A stretch of DNA of 64,000 nt, from NCBI GenBank assembly GCA_031180825.1, contig JAPSLM010000012.1, positions 1-64,000 of the forward strand, given 5' to 3'. The first letter of the stretch is position 1, and each line of letters begins with the position of its first letter. The stretch comes from Paenibacillus sp. (lineage in GTDB: Bacteria; Bacillota; Bacilli; Paenibacillales; NBRC-103111). The position numbers and the translations under genes were made by a program. Shown here in pieces: positions 50,907 through 59,509 of this stretch. The notes under the pieces were generated by a model. That model saw nothing but the letters and a program-made list of their open reading frames with translations. It ran no database searches and was not told the origin of the DNA.

Positions 50907-51851
50907 TTATCGGGTTTTTTGCAGACCGTTCCGGTCCAGAAACGCCATATAATCTTCATACAGCTTGACGGACGATTCATGCCCTGCATGAACCGGGCTG
51001 CCGGGCTTGTTCATCATGCCCAGATATTGGTAGCCAAGCACTTTGTCCACCCATGGCGATACGGTCAGCAGCTGCCGTTCAATCCGTTCGAAGGCGGGAG
51101 GGTAGAGCACCTTCCCTTGAAAACGGAATAACTCCACGTCCGCCCATAGCGGCTTACCCGCCCGGTCATGCGCTTCCCGCAGGGAGGCGAACGTTCGGTT
51201 CGCTTCCTCGTGGGTAGTCCGGTTAACGCCAAGCTCGTCCTGATAGGCGATATAATCGACCTCCAGCGAACGAAGCTGTACGACGAAGCGGTCGTCGGCT
51301 TTTACCGTGCGGGTGCCGTAAGGAGCGATCAGCACCTTGCTCGGGCCATGCTTGCGGCACCGGTCGGCCAGATCGTTCGCATAAGCGATATAATTGTCCG
51401 GAAAATATTCGCGAATGGCCGCTTCCACAGGGAAATACCAGCCGGCAAAGGAAGGATGGTGGCCGTATTTTTCCGACAGCTCCTTCGCGACATCGATGCG
51501 CAGGCGGGAATAGTCTCCCTCGAGCGACAGGTGGCCCATAATCGGCGTCGTGAAAAAGCCGAGCCCGAGGTACAGCGAGACGTTTAGCTTATCTCCTGCG
51601 GCAAGCACCGCTTCAAGCGGGTCTTGGCAGACGGTATCCCAGCGCCAAGGCATCACTTCCGACGGGTAGAACGCTTTCCCGTACAGCGCCACGCTGAGCA
51701 GAACGAAAGTATCCATGCCGGCTTCCGCCATTTCGGTCATTTTCAGCTCCCAATCGCGAGCCGTGAACTGCTGGGTCGCCGCATTCCAGGTGTCGCCTTC
51801 ATACGGATTGCAATGGTAAAAATCAAACCACGTGCCCGTGATCGGTTTCAT
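50907..51851 (-). CDS. DUF4434-type protein, TIM-barrel glycosidase-like
   Basis: 314 residues beginning MKPITGTWFDFYHCNPYEGDTWN and containing WELKMTEMAEAGMDTFVLL, GHHPSFAGWYFPVEAAI and the late PLWADVELFRFQG, the pattern of DUF4434 proteins, which are distantly related to glycoside hydrolases. No signal peptide, so it acts inside the cell. Start at 51851 with GAGGAA upstream; the open frame to 51923 has no SD and overlaps murQ closely. Sits between murQ and the kinase (about 75 and 14 bases). Confidence 0.83.
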   Translation of the reverse strand: MKPITGTWFDFYHCNPYEGDTWNAATQQFTARDWELKMTEMAEAGMDTFVLLSVALYGKAFYPSEVMPWRWDTVCQDPLEAVLAAGDKLNVSLYLGLGFFTTPIMGHLSLEGDYSRLRIDVAKELSEKYGHHPSFAGWYFPVEAAIREYFPDNYIAYANDLADRCRKHGPSKVLIAPYGTRTVKADDRFVVQLRSLEVDYIAYQDELGVNRTTHEEANRTFASLREAHDRAGKPLWADVELFRFQGKVLYPPAFERIERQLLTVSPWVDKVLGYQYLGMMNKPGSPVHAGHESSVKLYEDYMAFLDRNGLQKTR

Positions 51852-51926
51852 CGGCCGTTCCTCGCTTTGCTTGAAGTTATGGGTTATGCGCTTGACGCCT
51901 TGGCTCGGATCATCGGCTCGCACGAA

Positions 51927-52844
51927 TCATGCATCCTCCCGCGCAAGCCGGAGCGCCTCTCGCACGCTGCCGCCCGCCTGCCGCAGCAAGCGGCTTGCCC
52001 GTCCGGCATCCGCAGCCGGACCGAGCAGCATAACGATGGCGGTCTTCACGTCGCCGCCCGTCTGCCGCAGCGCATGTGCCGCCGTTTCCGGGTCAACGCC
52101 GGTCGCCATCTCGACGATTCGCTCCGCCCGGCGCTGCAGCTTGCCGTTCGTCGGCTGCATGTCTACCATCAGGTTGCCGAACACCTTGCCGAGGCGGATC
52201 ATCGTTACGGTGCTGAGCATGTTCAGCACCAGCTTCTGCGCGGTGCCCGCTTTCAACCGGGTGGAGCCGGTGACTACCTCCGGTCCGACCGGCACTTCGA
52301 TGGCGGTGTCCGCCAGCGAGCCGATCAGCGAGCCGCGAACGCAGCTCACGGCAACGGTGGCAGCGCCGACCTTGCGCGCGTAGCGCAGTGCGCCGGCGAC
52401 ATAAGGCGTCCGGCCGCTCGCGGCGATGCCGACGACAACGTCCCGCGGCGAGAGCCCCCGGGCTTCGAGATCCTCCGCGCCGCCTTCGGCCCGGTCCTCG
52501 GCGGCTTCGTCGGCTTGCAGCATGCCGCTTCCTCCGGCCATGACGGCCTGCACGAGGTCGGGCGGGGTGCCGAAGGTCGGCGGACATTCGTAGGCATCGA
52601 GCAGCCCAAGCCTGCCGCTCGTTCCTGCTCCGACATAGAACAGCCTGCCGCCGCCGCGGATCGCATCGACTATGACATCTACCGCCGCGGCGATGTCCGG
52701 CAGACTTTCTCCGACGCGGCCGGGCACCGAACGGTCGGCTTCATTCATATAGCGGACCAAGTCCGCCGCGGACATCAAATCCAGTTCGGGAGCATGCGGG
52801 TCCCGGGTCTCGGTTTCGAGCCGGTCCGTCTCGTGCACGTTCAT
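51927..52844 (-). CDS. murQ: N-acetylmuramic acid 6-phosphate etherase
   Basis: 305 residues, SIS domain. GAGTSGRLGLLDAYECPPTF (catalytic Glu in ECPPTF), EGGAEDLEARGL (second Glu region), GIAASGRTPYVAGAL and STRLKAGTAQKLVLNMLST are MurQ motifs. Splits MurNAc-6-P into GlcNAc-6-P and D-lactate in cell-wall recycling. First gene of the minus-strand operon. Promoter: TTACGA, 17 bases, TATAAT at 52943-52915 on the minus strand. Confidence 0.96.
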   Translation of the reverse strand: MNVHETDRLETETRDPHAPELDLMSAADLVRYMNEADRSVPGRVGESLPDIAAAVDVIVDAIRGGGRLFYVGAGTSGRLGLLDAYECPPTFGTPPDLVQAVMAGGSGMLQADEAAEDRAEGGAEDLEARGLSPRDVVVGIAASGRTPYVAGALRYARKVGAATVAVSCVRGSLIGSLADTAIEVPVGPEVVTGSTRLKAGTAQKLVLNMLSTVTMIRLGKVFGNLMVDMQPTNGKLQRRAERIVEMATGVDPETAAHALRQTGGDVKTAIVMLLGPAADAGRASRLLRQAGGSVREALRLAREDA

Positions 52845-52900
52845 AGGTCACCTGCCATCGGGATCAAATTGAAAAAAAACTCCTTAAATCAAAAAGTCTA

Positions 52901-52967
52901 TGGAGATCAATTCCATTATATAAGGAGCAAACGGTTTTCGTAAACCTTTTTCGGAGGAAAATTCCTC
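52901..52967. promoter_or_regulatory. Operator B and murQ promoter (divergent control region)
   Basis: Perfect palindrome GAGGAA-AA-TTCCTC (52954-52967), 12 of 14 bases identical to operator A, plus a second TGGA-N7-TCCA box (52901-52915) just past the murQ -10 (TATAAT on the minus strand, 52920-52915). On the plus strand TATAGTATAAT (53003-53013) is the -10 of the epimerase-like gene. Confidence 0.65.
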
Positions 52968-53048
52968 ATTTGGTGAAAAAAATGAAGATAATCTCTATCT
53001 TATATAGTATAATGGAACCAATATTCGCAAACGAAGGAGGTTCCTGCC

Positions 53049-54179
53049 ATGATTCGCATTTCTTCCATTGACGTGTTCCCGCTCCGCCTCCCGATGAAGC
53101 AATCGTTTCGGATTTCCCAAGGGACGGTCGGAGCCGTATCCGCGGGAGCTCCGCATGTTTATGTCCGCATCGCGGGAGACAACGGCGTCGAAGGTTGGGG
53201 GGAAGCGCGCCCGAGTCCCCGCTGGAGCTACGAAACGCCGGAATCCGTATGCAGCGCTGTTGCCAACTATATAAGGCCGGCGCTGCTCGGACAGCGCGCC
53301 GACGACTTGGCGGCCGTTCACCGTAGCATGAACCGCGAGCTCGCAGGCAGCCTTCATCCGGGCCAGCCGATCGCCAAGGCGGCTGTGGATACCGCGCTTC
53401 ACGATCTGGTCGCCCGCAGCTACGGGCTGCCGGTAGCGGCGCTATGGCAGTCGGGCTCCACGCGCCCGGTCCGTCTGTCTTATCTGATCAGCACCGACAG
53501 TCCGGAGGAAGCCGCACGCAAAGCGCGGGAGGCCGTGGCCGAAGGCTATGCCGGCGTCGATGTGAAAATCGGACTGAACCCGGCGAGCGATCTGGATATT
53601 GTCGCCGCGGTGAAGCAGGAAGCGCCGGATTTATTTTTCCGCGTCGATGCGAATCAGGCTTACCGTCTCACGCAGGCGATTCAATTGGCCAAAGGCCTCG
53701 AACGGATCGGCGTCGACGTGCTTGAGCAGCCGCTGCCTGCCAACCAGCTCCACGCTCATGCCGAGCTGCGCCGCAAAGTGTCCATCCCGATCGCGCTCGA
53801 TGAGAGCGTCTGGTCGCCAAGCGGCGTCCTGGAAGCGCTGCGCAGCGAAGCTTGCGATACGATCGTCGTCAAGCTGACGAAAATGGGCGGCCTCCGCAGC
53901 GCCAAGCTGTGCGGCGAAATCGCCCGGGAGAGCGGGCTCGGCTTGCTCGGCGGCGGACTGACGGAGTCGAAGCTCGGTCTGGTCGCCTCCGCACACTTGT
54001 TCCGTTATTTGGAGCTGACGGATCCCGTCGATCTGAACGGACCGATGTTCCTGAAAGACGACGCCGTCGAAGGAGATTGGCCGATTCGGAGCGGCGAAGT
54101 CGTCCTGCCGGAGGGGCCGGGGCTCGGCTGCCGCATCTTGGAGAACAAGCTGAAGGAGTACGCCGCCGGCGCTATGTAA
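53049..54179 (+). CDS. Enolase-superfamily enzyme, dipeptide (L-Ala-D/L-Glu) epimerase-like
   Basis: 376 residues. Capping domain, then a barrel with VDVKIGLN, FRVDANQAY (Asp), VLEQPLP (Glu), ALDES (Asp) and IVVKLTKMGGL (Lys) at the ends of successive strands. This is the muconate-lactonising/YkfB subgroup. In typical members the second strand reads KxK; here the first Lys is replaced by Asp (DVK) while the second is kept, so chemistry or specificity may differ. The neighbouring DppA and MurQ favour action on a muropeptide-derived Ala-Glu dipeptide. Confidence 0.86.
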   Translation: MIRISSIDVFPLRLPMKQSFRISQGTVGAVSAGAPHVYVRIAGDNGVEGWGEARPSPRWSYETPESVCSAVANYIRPALLGQRADDLAAVHRSMNRELAGSLHPGQPIAKAAVDTALHDLVARSYGLPVAALWQSGSTRPVRLSYLISTDSPEEAARKAREAVAEGYAGVDVKIGLNPASDLDIVAAVKQEAPDLFFRVDANQAYRLTQAIQLAKGLERIGVDVLEQPLPANQLHAHAELRRKVSIPIALDESVWSPSGVLEALRSEACDTIVVKLTKMGGLRSAKLCGEIARESGLGLLGGGLTESKLGLVASAHLFRYLELTDPVDLNGPMFLKDDAVEGDWPIRSGEVVLPEGPGLGCRILENKLKEYAAGAM

Positions 54180-54218
54180 GCCGGTATGCTCGGATAAAGT
54201 CTGCCTTCCGGCCCGCCG

Positions 54219-54262
54219 TACGGCATCGCAAGGCGCGCGGAAGAGGCGCGCCCCGCCGCATA
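54219..54262. repeat. Strong GC-rich hairpin in the 53-54 kb intergenic gap
   Basis: Nested inverted repeats: inner GGCGCGC/GCGCGCC and outer CCGT-CGGC/GCCG-ACGG, with no T tract. A transcript-stabilising or processing hairpin between the epimerase and dppA genes is possible; it is not a classical terminator. Confidence 0.5.
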
Positions 54263-54311
54263 CGGAAACGGAACCAGTCATCATACCACTGCATACAAAG
54301 GGGAGCATCGC

Positions 54312-55106
54312 ATGAAATTTTACGTCAGCTGCGATATGGAAGGGATTGCCGGCGTTACGCTGAGGGAACAACTGGTTAGAGGGGAGCCGCTGTACGAGGA
54401 GGCACGGCGGCTGCTGACGCTGGAGATGAACGCCGTGACGGATGCGCTGCTGGCGGCGGGGGCGACACGCATTATCGTAAAGGACGCTCACGGGAGCGGC
54501 TTTAACTTTATCCCCGAGCTGCTCCATCCGGGAGCGGACTACGTGATGGGCGCGACCCGGGTCGAGAACCGCTTTCCCGGTCTCGACGAAACGTTTGACG
54601 GCGCGCTGCTGATCGGGTACCATGCGATGGGAGGGACGCCTCAGGCCGTGCGCGACCATACGATGACATCGCAGGGCTGGCAGTCGCTCCGGCTGAACGG
54701 GCGGCCGATCGGCGAGATCGGGCTGGATGGGCTGTTGTTCGGCCTGTGCGGCGTCCCGGTGCTGTTCGTCTCCGGCGACGACAAAACGTGCGCGGAAGCT
54801 GCGAACGAGCTTCCCGGCGTTGTCGCGTACGAGACGAAAACGGCGCTCGGCCGGCATGCCGCCTTGATGAAAGCGCCGCAGCGGGTGCGCCGCGAGCTGC
54901 AGGAAGCGGTGCGCCGCGCCGTAGAGAACGGGAACCGTCCGAAGCCGCTTCGGCTTGACGGGCCGTACGAGCTGATCATCCGCTTTCTTCATACCGAACA
55001 AGCCGATGCGCGCAGATATGACGGGATAACAGCCAAAAGGACGGACGGGCTGACCGCCGTCTATGAAGCCGACCATTTAACCGGACTGCTGGCTGCAGCC
55101 TTCTGA
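54312..55106 (+). CDS. dppA: M55-family D-aminopeptidase (DppA-like)
   Basis: 264 residues. N-terminal VSCDMEGIAGV carries the Asp and Glu zinc ligands; VKDAHGSGFNF (His), LIGYHAMGG (His) and GEIGLDGLLFGLCGVPVL (Glu) complete the site, as in B. subtilis DppA. Releases D-alanine from D-Ala-containing peptides. With the epimerase-like protein and MurQ it forms the peptide-stem branch of a muropeptide pathway. GGGGAGCATCGC precedes the ATG. Confidence 0.95.
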   Translation: MKFYVSCDMEGIAGVTLREQLVRGEPLYEEARRLLTLEMNAVTDALLAAGATRIIVKDAHGSGFNFIPELLHPGADYVMGATRVENRFPGLDETFDGALLIGYHAMGGTPQAVRDHTMTSQGWQSLRLNGRPIGEIGLDGLLFGLCGVPVLFVSGDDKTCAEAANELPGVVAYETKTALGRHAALMKAPQRVRRELQEAVRRAVENGNRPKPLRLDGPYELIIRFLHTEQADARRYDGITAKRTDGLTAVYEADHLTGLLAAAF

Positions 55107-55169
55107 GCGGCATGCGATTTTGCCGAAACCGAGACGTTGCATCGAATACGATAAAAAAGGTGGTTATTT

Positions 55170-56030
55170 ATGAACAAACAATCAATCGGCGCAAAGGCGC
55201 TGCTGTGGATCGAGAGCAACTATAACTCGCTGACGAAGGCCGAGAAGAAGGTCGCCGACGTCGTTCTGCAGGATAAAGAAAAAGTGGTGTACAGCTCCGT
55301 TACCGACTTGGCCGAGATGGCCGCGACGGGGGAGACGACCGTGCTGCGGTTTTGCCGGAAGCTCGGCTTTCGCGGCTATCAGGAATTCAAGCTGGCGGTC
55401 GCCCAAGACCTTGTCAGTCCGAGCGAGAATGTGCACGGAGCCATCGACGAGAACGACAAGATCGGTGAAATCGCCCAAAAAATCACAGCCAGCAACAGTC
55501 AAGCGCTGAAGGACACGATGAGCTTGCTGCAGGAAAAGGAGCTGCAGAAAACCGTCGATGCGCTGCTGTCCAAAAAACGGATTTTCTTTTTCGGCGTCGG
55601 GTCGTCCGGCGTTACGGCCATGGACGCGCAGCACCGGTTCATGCGGCTGGGCTTTCACGCTTTCTGCGCGAACGATGCCCATATCATTACGATGAACTGC
55701 GCATTGACGGGGCCGGATGACGTGGTGGTCGGAATTTCGACCTCGGGAAGCACGAAGGATTTGGTCGACGCCGTACGGATCGCAAACGAAAACGGAGCCA
55801 CCATCGTCTGCTTGACGAATCACGCCCGCTCGCCCATTACCCAATATGCCGACGCCGTGCTTCTCGCTTCGTCGAAGGAAACGCCGCTGCAGGGAGGGGC
55901 ATTTGCTTCCAAGCTTGCACAGATTCATGTGCTCGATATTTTATCGACTATCGTGGCTCTGCGCCGTAAAACAGAAACGTTCCAAGCGATCGAGAAAACG
56001 GCCAAATCCGTGGTCGATAAACTGTATTAG
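55170..56030 (+). CDS. RpiR/MurR-family regulator with SIS domain
   Basis: 286 residues. RpiR-type N-terminal helix-turn-helix (about 1-77; VTDLAEMAATGETTVLRFCR) followed by a SIS sugar-phosphate-binding domain (about 120-260; FFFGVGSSGVTAMDA, GISTSGSTKDLVDA). MurR/YbbH relatives sense MurNAc-6-P. Placed between dppA and the ABC transporter, it is the only local regulator of this island and the likely reader of the GAGGARAAWTCCTC palindromes. Confidence 0.94.
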   Translation: MNKQSIGAKALLWIESNYNSLTKAEKKVADVVLQDKEKVVYSSVTDLAEMAATGETTVLRFCRKLGFRGYQEFKLAVAQDLVSPSENVHGAIDENDKIGEIAQKITASNSQALKDTMSLLQEKELQKTVDALLSKKRIFFFGVGSSGVTAMDAQHRFMRLGFHAFCANDAHIITMNCALTGPDDVVVGISTSGSTKDLVDAVRIANENGATIVCLTNHARSPITQYADAVLLASSKETPLQGGAFASKLAQIHVLDILSTIVALRRKTETFQAIEKTAKSVVDKLY

Positions 56031-56059
56031 AAAATAAATTCATAAAATTAAATAAAAAA

Positions 56060-56090
56060 GGAGGAAATCTCCGCCCGAATGTTGTATAGT
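56060..56090 (+). promoter_or_regulatory. Operator C and promoter of the ABC-transporter operon
   Basis: GGAG-GAAAT-CTCC (56060-56072) followed 12 bases later by TATAGT (56085-56090), the same operator-to--10 geometry as operator A. The leader down to 56218 also holds the stem CCACCT/AGGTGG (56189-56194, 56207-56212) that covers the SD GGAGGTGG of the first gene. Confidence 0.65.
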
Positions 56091-56218
56091 TTAATTAGAG
56101 GACAGCATGAAGGGGGGATTTTCTTTTTTTCCGCTTCCCAGACTAAACAGAGAATAAAGATAAAACCAACGAATCGGAGTAGAGAGATCCACCTGAGACA
56201 TGATGGAGGTGGCACAAA

Positions 56219-57565
56219 ATGAAAGCGTTTAACAAAACGGGTATCGCAGCGATTTCCCTTATCTTGGCCTCGGTAGCCGGGCTGGCCGGTTGCTCCGGCG
56301 GCACGGCGAAGCCTCAGGAGGACGGCGCAGGCAAGACCAATGCCGCAGGCGGCAAGGCGAAGGATAAGGTGGAAATCACCTTCTGGCACGTCTGGACCGA
56401 CAAAGACGCCGGTCCGATTACGGCGCGGGTCGATGCCTTCAACAAGAGCCAGGACCGCATCACGGTCAAGGTGCTGGGCAACCAGGACGCGACGAAACAG
56501 CTCACGGCGATTTCCGGGGGGAATCCGCCCGACGTCGCGCTGACGTACTGGAACAATATCGGACCGTGGGCGCATGCCGGCGCGGTGCTGCCGCTTGCCG
56601 ATTACCTCAAGAAGAGCAAGCTCGATACCGCGAACTTTGTCCCGGCGGCTTTGGAACGGATGAAGGTGAACGATCAATATTACGCGCTGCCGTTCACGGT
56701 CAGCATGGCCAGCACGCTGATGTACAACAAGAAAGCGTTCCAGGACGCGGGCATTGCGAAGCCGCCGGAAACGCTCGAAGAGCTGTTCGATACCGCCAAA
56801 AAGCTGACCAAGCGCGAAAACGGCGCGATCTCGCAAATCGGCTTCATTCCGGATTACCCGTGGATCGATAACGTATTTTGGCCGATCATTTTCGGGGGCA
56901 GCTGGGTCGATGCGAACGGAAAAATAACCGCCAACCAGGAAGCGAATGTCAAGGCGATCGCCTACCAGCGTAAATTTTATGAGGAGTTCGGCATGGACCA
57001 GATCGGCAAATTCCGCTCAGGCATGGGGCAGCGGGGAACGCCGAACGATCCGCTGCTGACAGGGAAGCTGGCGATGATGATCGGCTGGGAGTACAACTTC
57101 CCCGATGAACGGAAGCCGGACGGCCCGATCGGTATCGCCCCGTTCCCATACCCCGCGGACCGGCCCGACCTGAAAGGCTCCGGGATGGTCGGACCGCGCG
57201 CGGTGTTTATTCCGAAGAAGGCGAAGCACCCGGAGGAAGCCTGGGAGTTCATGCAGTATTTGGTAGGCCAGGAATCGCAGGTGGAGTTCTCGATCGAATC
57301 CAAGACGATTCCAAGCTGGATGCCGGCGCTTGACGATCCGAAGCTGCGGAATAACGAGAAGCTGGTCGTGATGCTTGACTTCTATGACCGGGCGAAAAGC
57401 AAAACGCTGCAAGGGTTTCCGAACAGCGTCTACATTAACGAATATTTGCAGGCGCTGACCGAAGAAACGGAAAAAGCGCTGAAAGGACAGGCGACGCCGC
57501 AGGAAGCGATGGACCGCGTCGTGGCCAAAATCCAGCCGCTTGCGGATAAGGCGAAGAGCAAATAA
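56219..57565 (+). CDS. Sugar ABC-transporter substrate-binding lipoprotein (CUT1)
   Basis: 448 residues. Signal with lipobox LAGC (Cys about 25), Gly/Lys linker, then a MalE-like binding protein (EITFWHVWTDKDAGP, DVALTYWNN, MYNKKAFQDAGI, PKKAKHPEEAWEFMQYLVG). Captures an extracellular sugar, here probably an amino sugar or muropeptide judging by neighbours. First gene of the transporter operon, with its SD inside a small hairpin. Confidence 0.95.
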   Translation: MKAFNKTGIAAISLILASVAGLAGCSGGTAKPQEDGAGKTNAAGGKAKDKVEITFWHVWTDKDAGPITARVDAFNKSQDRITVKVLGNQDATKQLTAISGGNPPDVALTYWNNIGPWAHAGAVLPLADYLKKSKLDTANFVPAALERMKVNDQYYALPFTVSMASTLMYNKKAFQDAGIAKPPETLEELFDTAKKLTKRENGAISQIGFIPDYPWIDNVFWPIIFGGSWVDANGKITANQEANVKAIAYQRKFYEEFGMDQIGKFRSGMGQRGTPNDPLLTGKLAMMIGWEYNFPDERKPDGPIGIAPFPYPADRPDLKGSGMVGPRAVFIPKKAKHPEEAWEFMQYLVGQESQVEFSIESKTIPSWMPALDDPKLRNNEKLVVMLDFYDRAKSKTLQGFPNSVYINEYLQALTEETEKALKGQATPQEAMDRVVAKIQPLADKAKSK

Positions 57566-57574
57566 ACGGGGGCC

Positions 57575-57604
57575 GGAGGGGAGGGCCTAAACCTTCCCCC
57601 TTTG
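57575..57604 (+). terminator. Weak hairpin between binding-protein and permease genes
   Basis: GGGGAGG (57578-57584) with CCTTCCCC (57592-57599), followed by only CTTTG. Such hairpins often stabilise the binding-protein message or attenuate the permeases. Confidence 0.45.
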
Positions 57605-57635
57605 ATCAACCCGACACGAAGGGAGTGAAGCCGCA

Positions 57636-58565
57636 ATGGCTCGCACAGCTACCGCAACGGCCGGATTCCGTTACCGGAGGAATAAGGCGTTATGGACGGG
57701 GTTACTATTTATCAGCCCGTGGATCGCCGGCTTTCTTCTGTTCCAACTCTATCCGATCGCCATGTCGTTTTACTATAGCTTGTCGGAATATAATTTGTTT
57801 TCCAAGCCCGAATGGGTAGGGCTGCAAAATTACAAGAACTTGTTCGCGGACAGCAAATTTTATTTGTCCTTGTACAATACGGTCTATATCACCGTGTTCG
57901 GTCTGCTGCCGCATCTTGCGTTCGCGCTCGGTATGGCGATGCTGCTTAACATGAGCGTGCGCGGGCAGTCGCTGTACCGCACGATCTATTTCCTGCCGAC
58001 GCTGGTGCCCGCCGTAGCCAGCTCCTTGCTCTGGATGTGGCTGCTTAATGCGCAGTACGGGCTCGTGAACAAGCTGCTGGCCGCCCTCGGCCTTGTCGAG
58101 CCGAACTGGCTCGTCGATCCGATGTGGACGAAGCCGGCCTTGGTCCTGATGGGCTTCTGGGGCACCGGCACGCAGACGGTCATGTACTTGGCGGCGCTGC
58201 AGGACGTGCCGAAGGTATTTTACGAAGCCGCCGAAATCGACGGCGCCGGCCGGTGGAGCCGCTTCCGGCACATCACGCTGCCGGCCATCTCCCCGATGAC
58301 GCTGTTTTTGCTGATTAACGGTCTCATCAACTCGTTTCAGTTTTTCACGCAGGGACTTATTTTCGCGGAAGCTTCCCAATCGGTGGGAGGGCCCGAAAAC
58401 TCCATGCTGTTCTATGCGATTTATTTGTACCAAACCGCCTTTTCGTTCCTGAACATGGGATATGCCTCCAGCATGGCGTGGATCTTGTGTGCAATCGTGC
58501 TCGGCTTGACGCTGCTTATTTTCCGCTCGTCGGCCCGCTGGGTGTATTACGGAGGTGAGAAATAA
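57636..58565 (+). CDS. Sugar ABC-transporter permease (MalF type)
   Basis: 309 residues and six helices. EAA loop YEAAEIDGAGRWSRFRHITLPAI. CUT1 permease, paired with the gene at 58565. GGGAGTGAAGCCGC precedes the ATG. Its stop TAA shares a base with the ATG of the next gene. Confidence 0.94.
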   Translation: MARTATATAGFRYRRNKALWTGLLFISPWIAGFLLFQLYPIAMSFYYSLSEYNLFSKPEWVGLQNYKNLFADSKFYLSLYNTVYITVFGLLPHLAFALGMAMLLNMSVRGQSLYRTIYFLPTLVPAVASSLLWMWLLNAQYGLVNKLLAALGLVEPNWLVDPMWTKPALVLMGFWGTGTQTVMYLAALQDVPKVFYEAAEIDGAGRWSRFRHITLPAISPMTLFLLINGLINSFQFFTQGLIFAEASQSVGGPENSMLFYAIYLYQTAFSFLNMGYASSMAWILCAIVLGLTLLIFRSSARWVYYGGEK

Positions 58566-59446
58566 TGGCGCAGACGATGATCGCCCGTTCCGGCTCGGGA
58601 GCAGGGGTCCGCAAGAAACAGGGGATGCGCTACGTCCGCAAAACCGTGCTGCCGCATATCGGCCTGGCGTTGGCGGGCCTTCTGTTCCTGGCTCCGTTCG
58701 CTTGGCTGTTCATTACCTCCATCAAGTCGGAGCAGGAAATTTTCGCGATCCCGACGGTCTGGTGGCCGGATAAAATCCAGTGGATGAATTATGTACAGGC
58801 GGTTCAGACGATTCCTTTCATTCAGTATACGCTGAACACCGTGTTCGTCTGCGTGCTGTCCGCGGTCGGACAGCTGTTCGCTTCGCCCTTGGTGGCGTAC
58901 GGATTCTCGCGGATTGCGTTCCGCGGGCGCGACTTTTTGTTTTTCGTCATGATGGGGACGATGATTTTGCCGTTTCAGGTGACGATGGTGCCGATTTACG
59001 TCATGTTCAACCAGATGAACATGCTCGATTCGTATTGGCCGCTCATTTTGCCGAACTTTTTCGGTGCGGCGTATTATATTTTCCTGCTTCGCCAGTTTTT
59101 TATGAACATTCCGTACGAGCTCACGGAATCGGCCAAAATCGATGGAGCGTCCGAGTTCCGCATTTATTGGCAGGTGATTCTGCCTTTGTCCCGGCCGGCG
59201 CTTTATACCGTGGCCTTGCTCACGTTCCTTCACGCTTGGGGCGATTTCCTGGGACCGCTCATTTACTTGAACGATCCGGAGAAATGGACGCTGTCCGTCG
59301 GCCTGCGGTCGTTTATCGGGGAATATAAAGTATCGTGGGGCCTCCTGATGGCCGCCTCCACGCTGTTCACGGTCCCGATCATCGCGCTGTATTTCTTCGT
59401 GCAGAAGCAGTTCATCCAGGGCATTACGCTGACAGGCTTCAAGTGA
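58565..59446 (+). CDS. Sugar ABC-transporter permease (MalG type)
   Basis: 293 residues and six helices; EAA loop TESAKIDGASEFRIYWQVILPLSRP. Overlaps the previous gene by one base (TAATG). No ATPase gene follows; a shared MsmX-like ATPase encoded elsewhere is expected, as for other CUT1 systems of Bacillales. Confidence 0.94.
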   Translation: MAQTMIARSGSGAGVRKKQGMRYVRKTVLPHIGLALAGLLFLAPFAWLFITSIKSEQEIFAIPTVWWPDKIQWMNYVQAVQTIPFIQYTLNTVFVCVLSAVGQLFASPLVAYGFSRIAFRGRDFLFFVMMGTMILPFQVTMVPIYVMFNQMNMLDSYWPLILPNFFGAAYYIFLLRQFFMNIPYELTESAKIDGASEFRIYWQVILPLSRPALYTVALLTFLHAWGDFLGPLIYLNDPEKWTLSVGLRSFIGEYKVSWGLLMAASTLFTVPIIALYFFVQKQFIQGITLTGFK

Positions 59447-59509
59447 GACGCAGCATCAATTGAAGTGAACCTAAGGGTCCGATTCCAAATTATTTATGGA
59501 GGGAAGCAA

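Noticed and set aside
53631..55076. 481-codon minus-strand ORF
   Set aside because: Lies across two well-supported plus-strand genes and has no recognisable domain.
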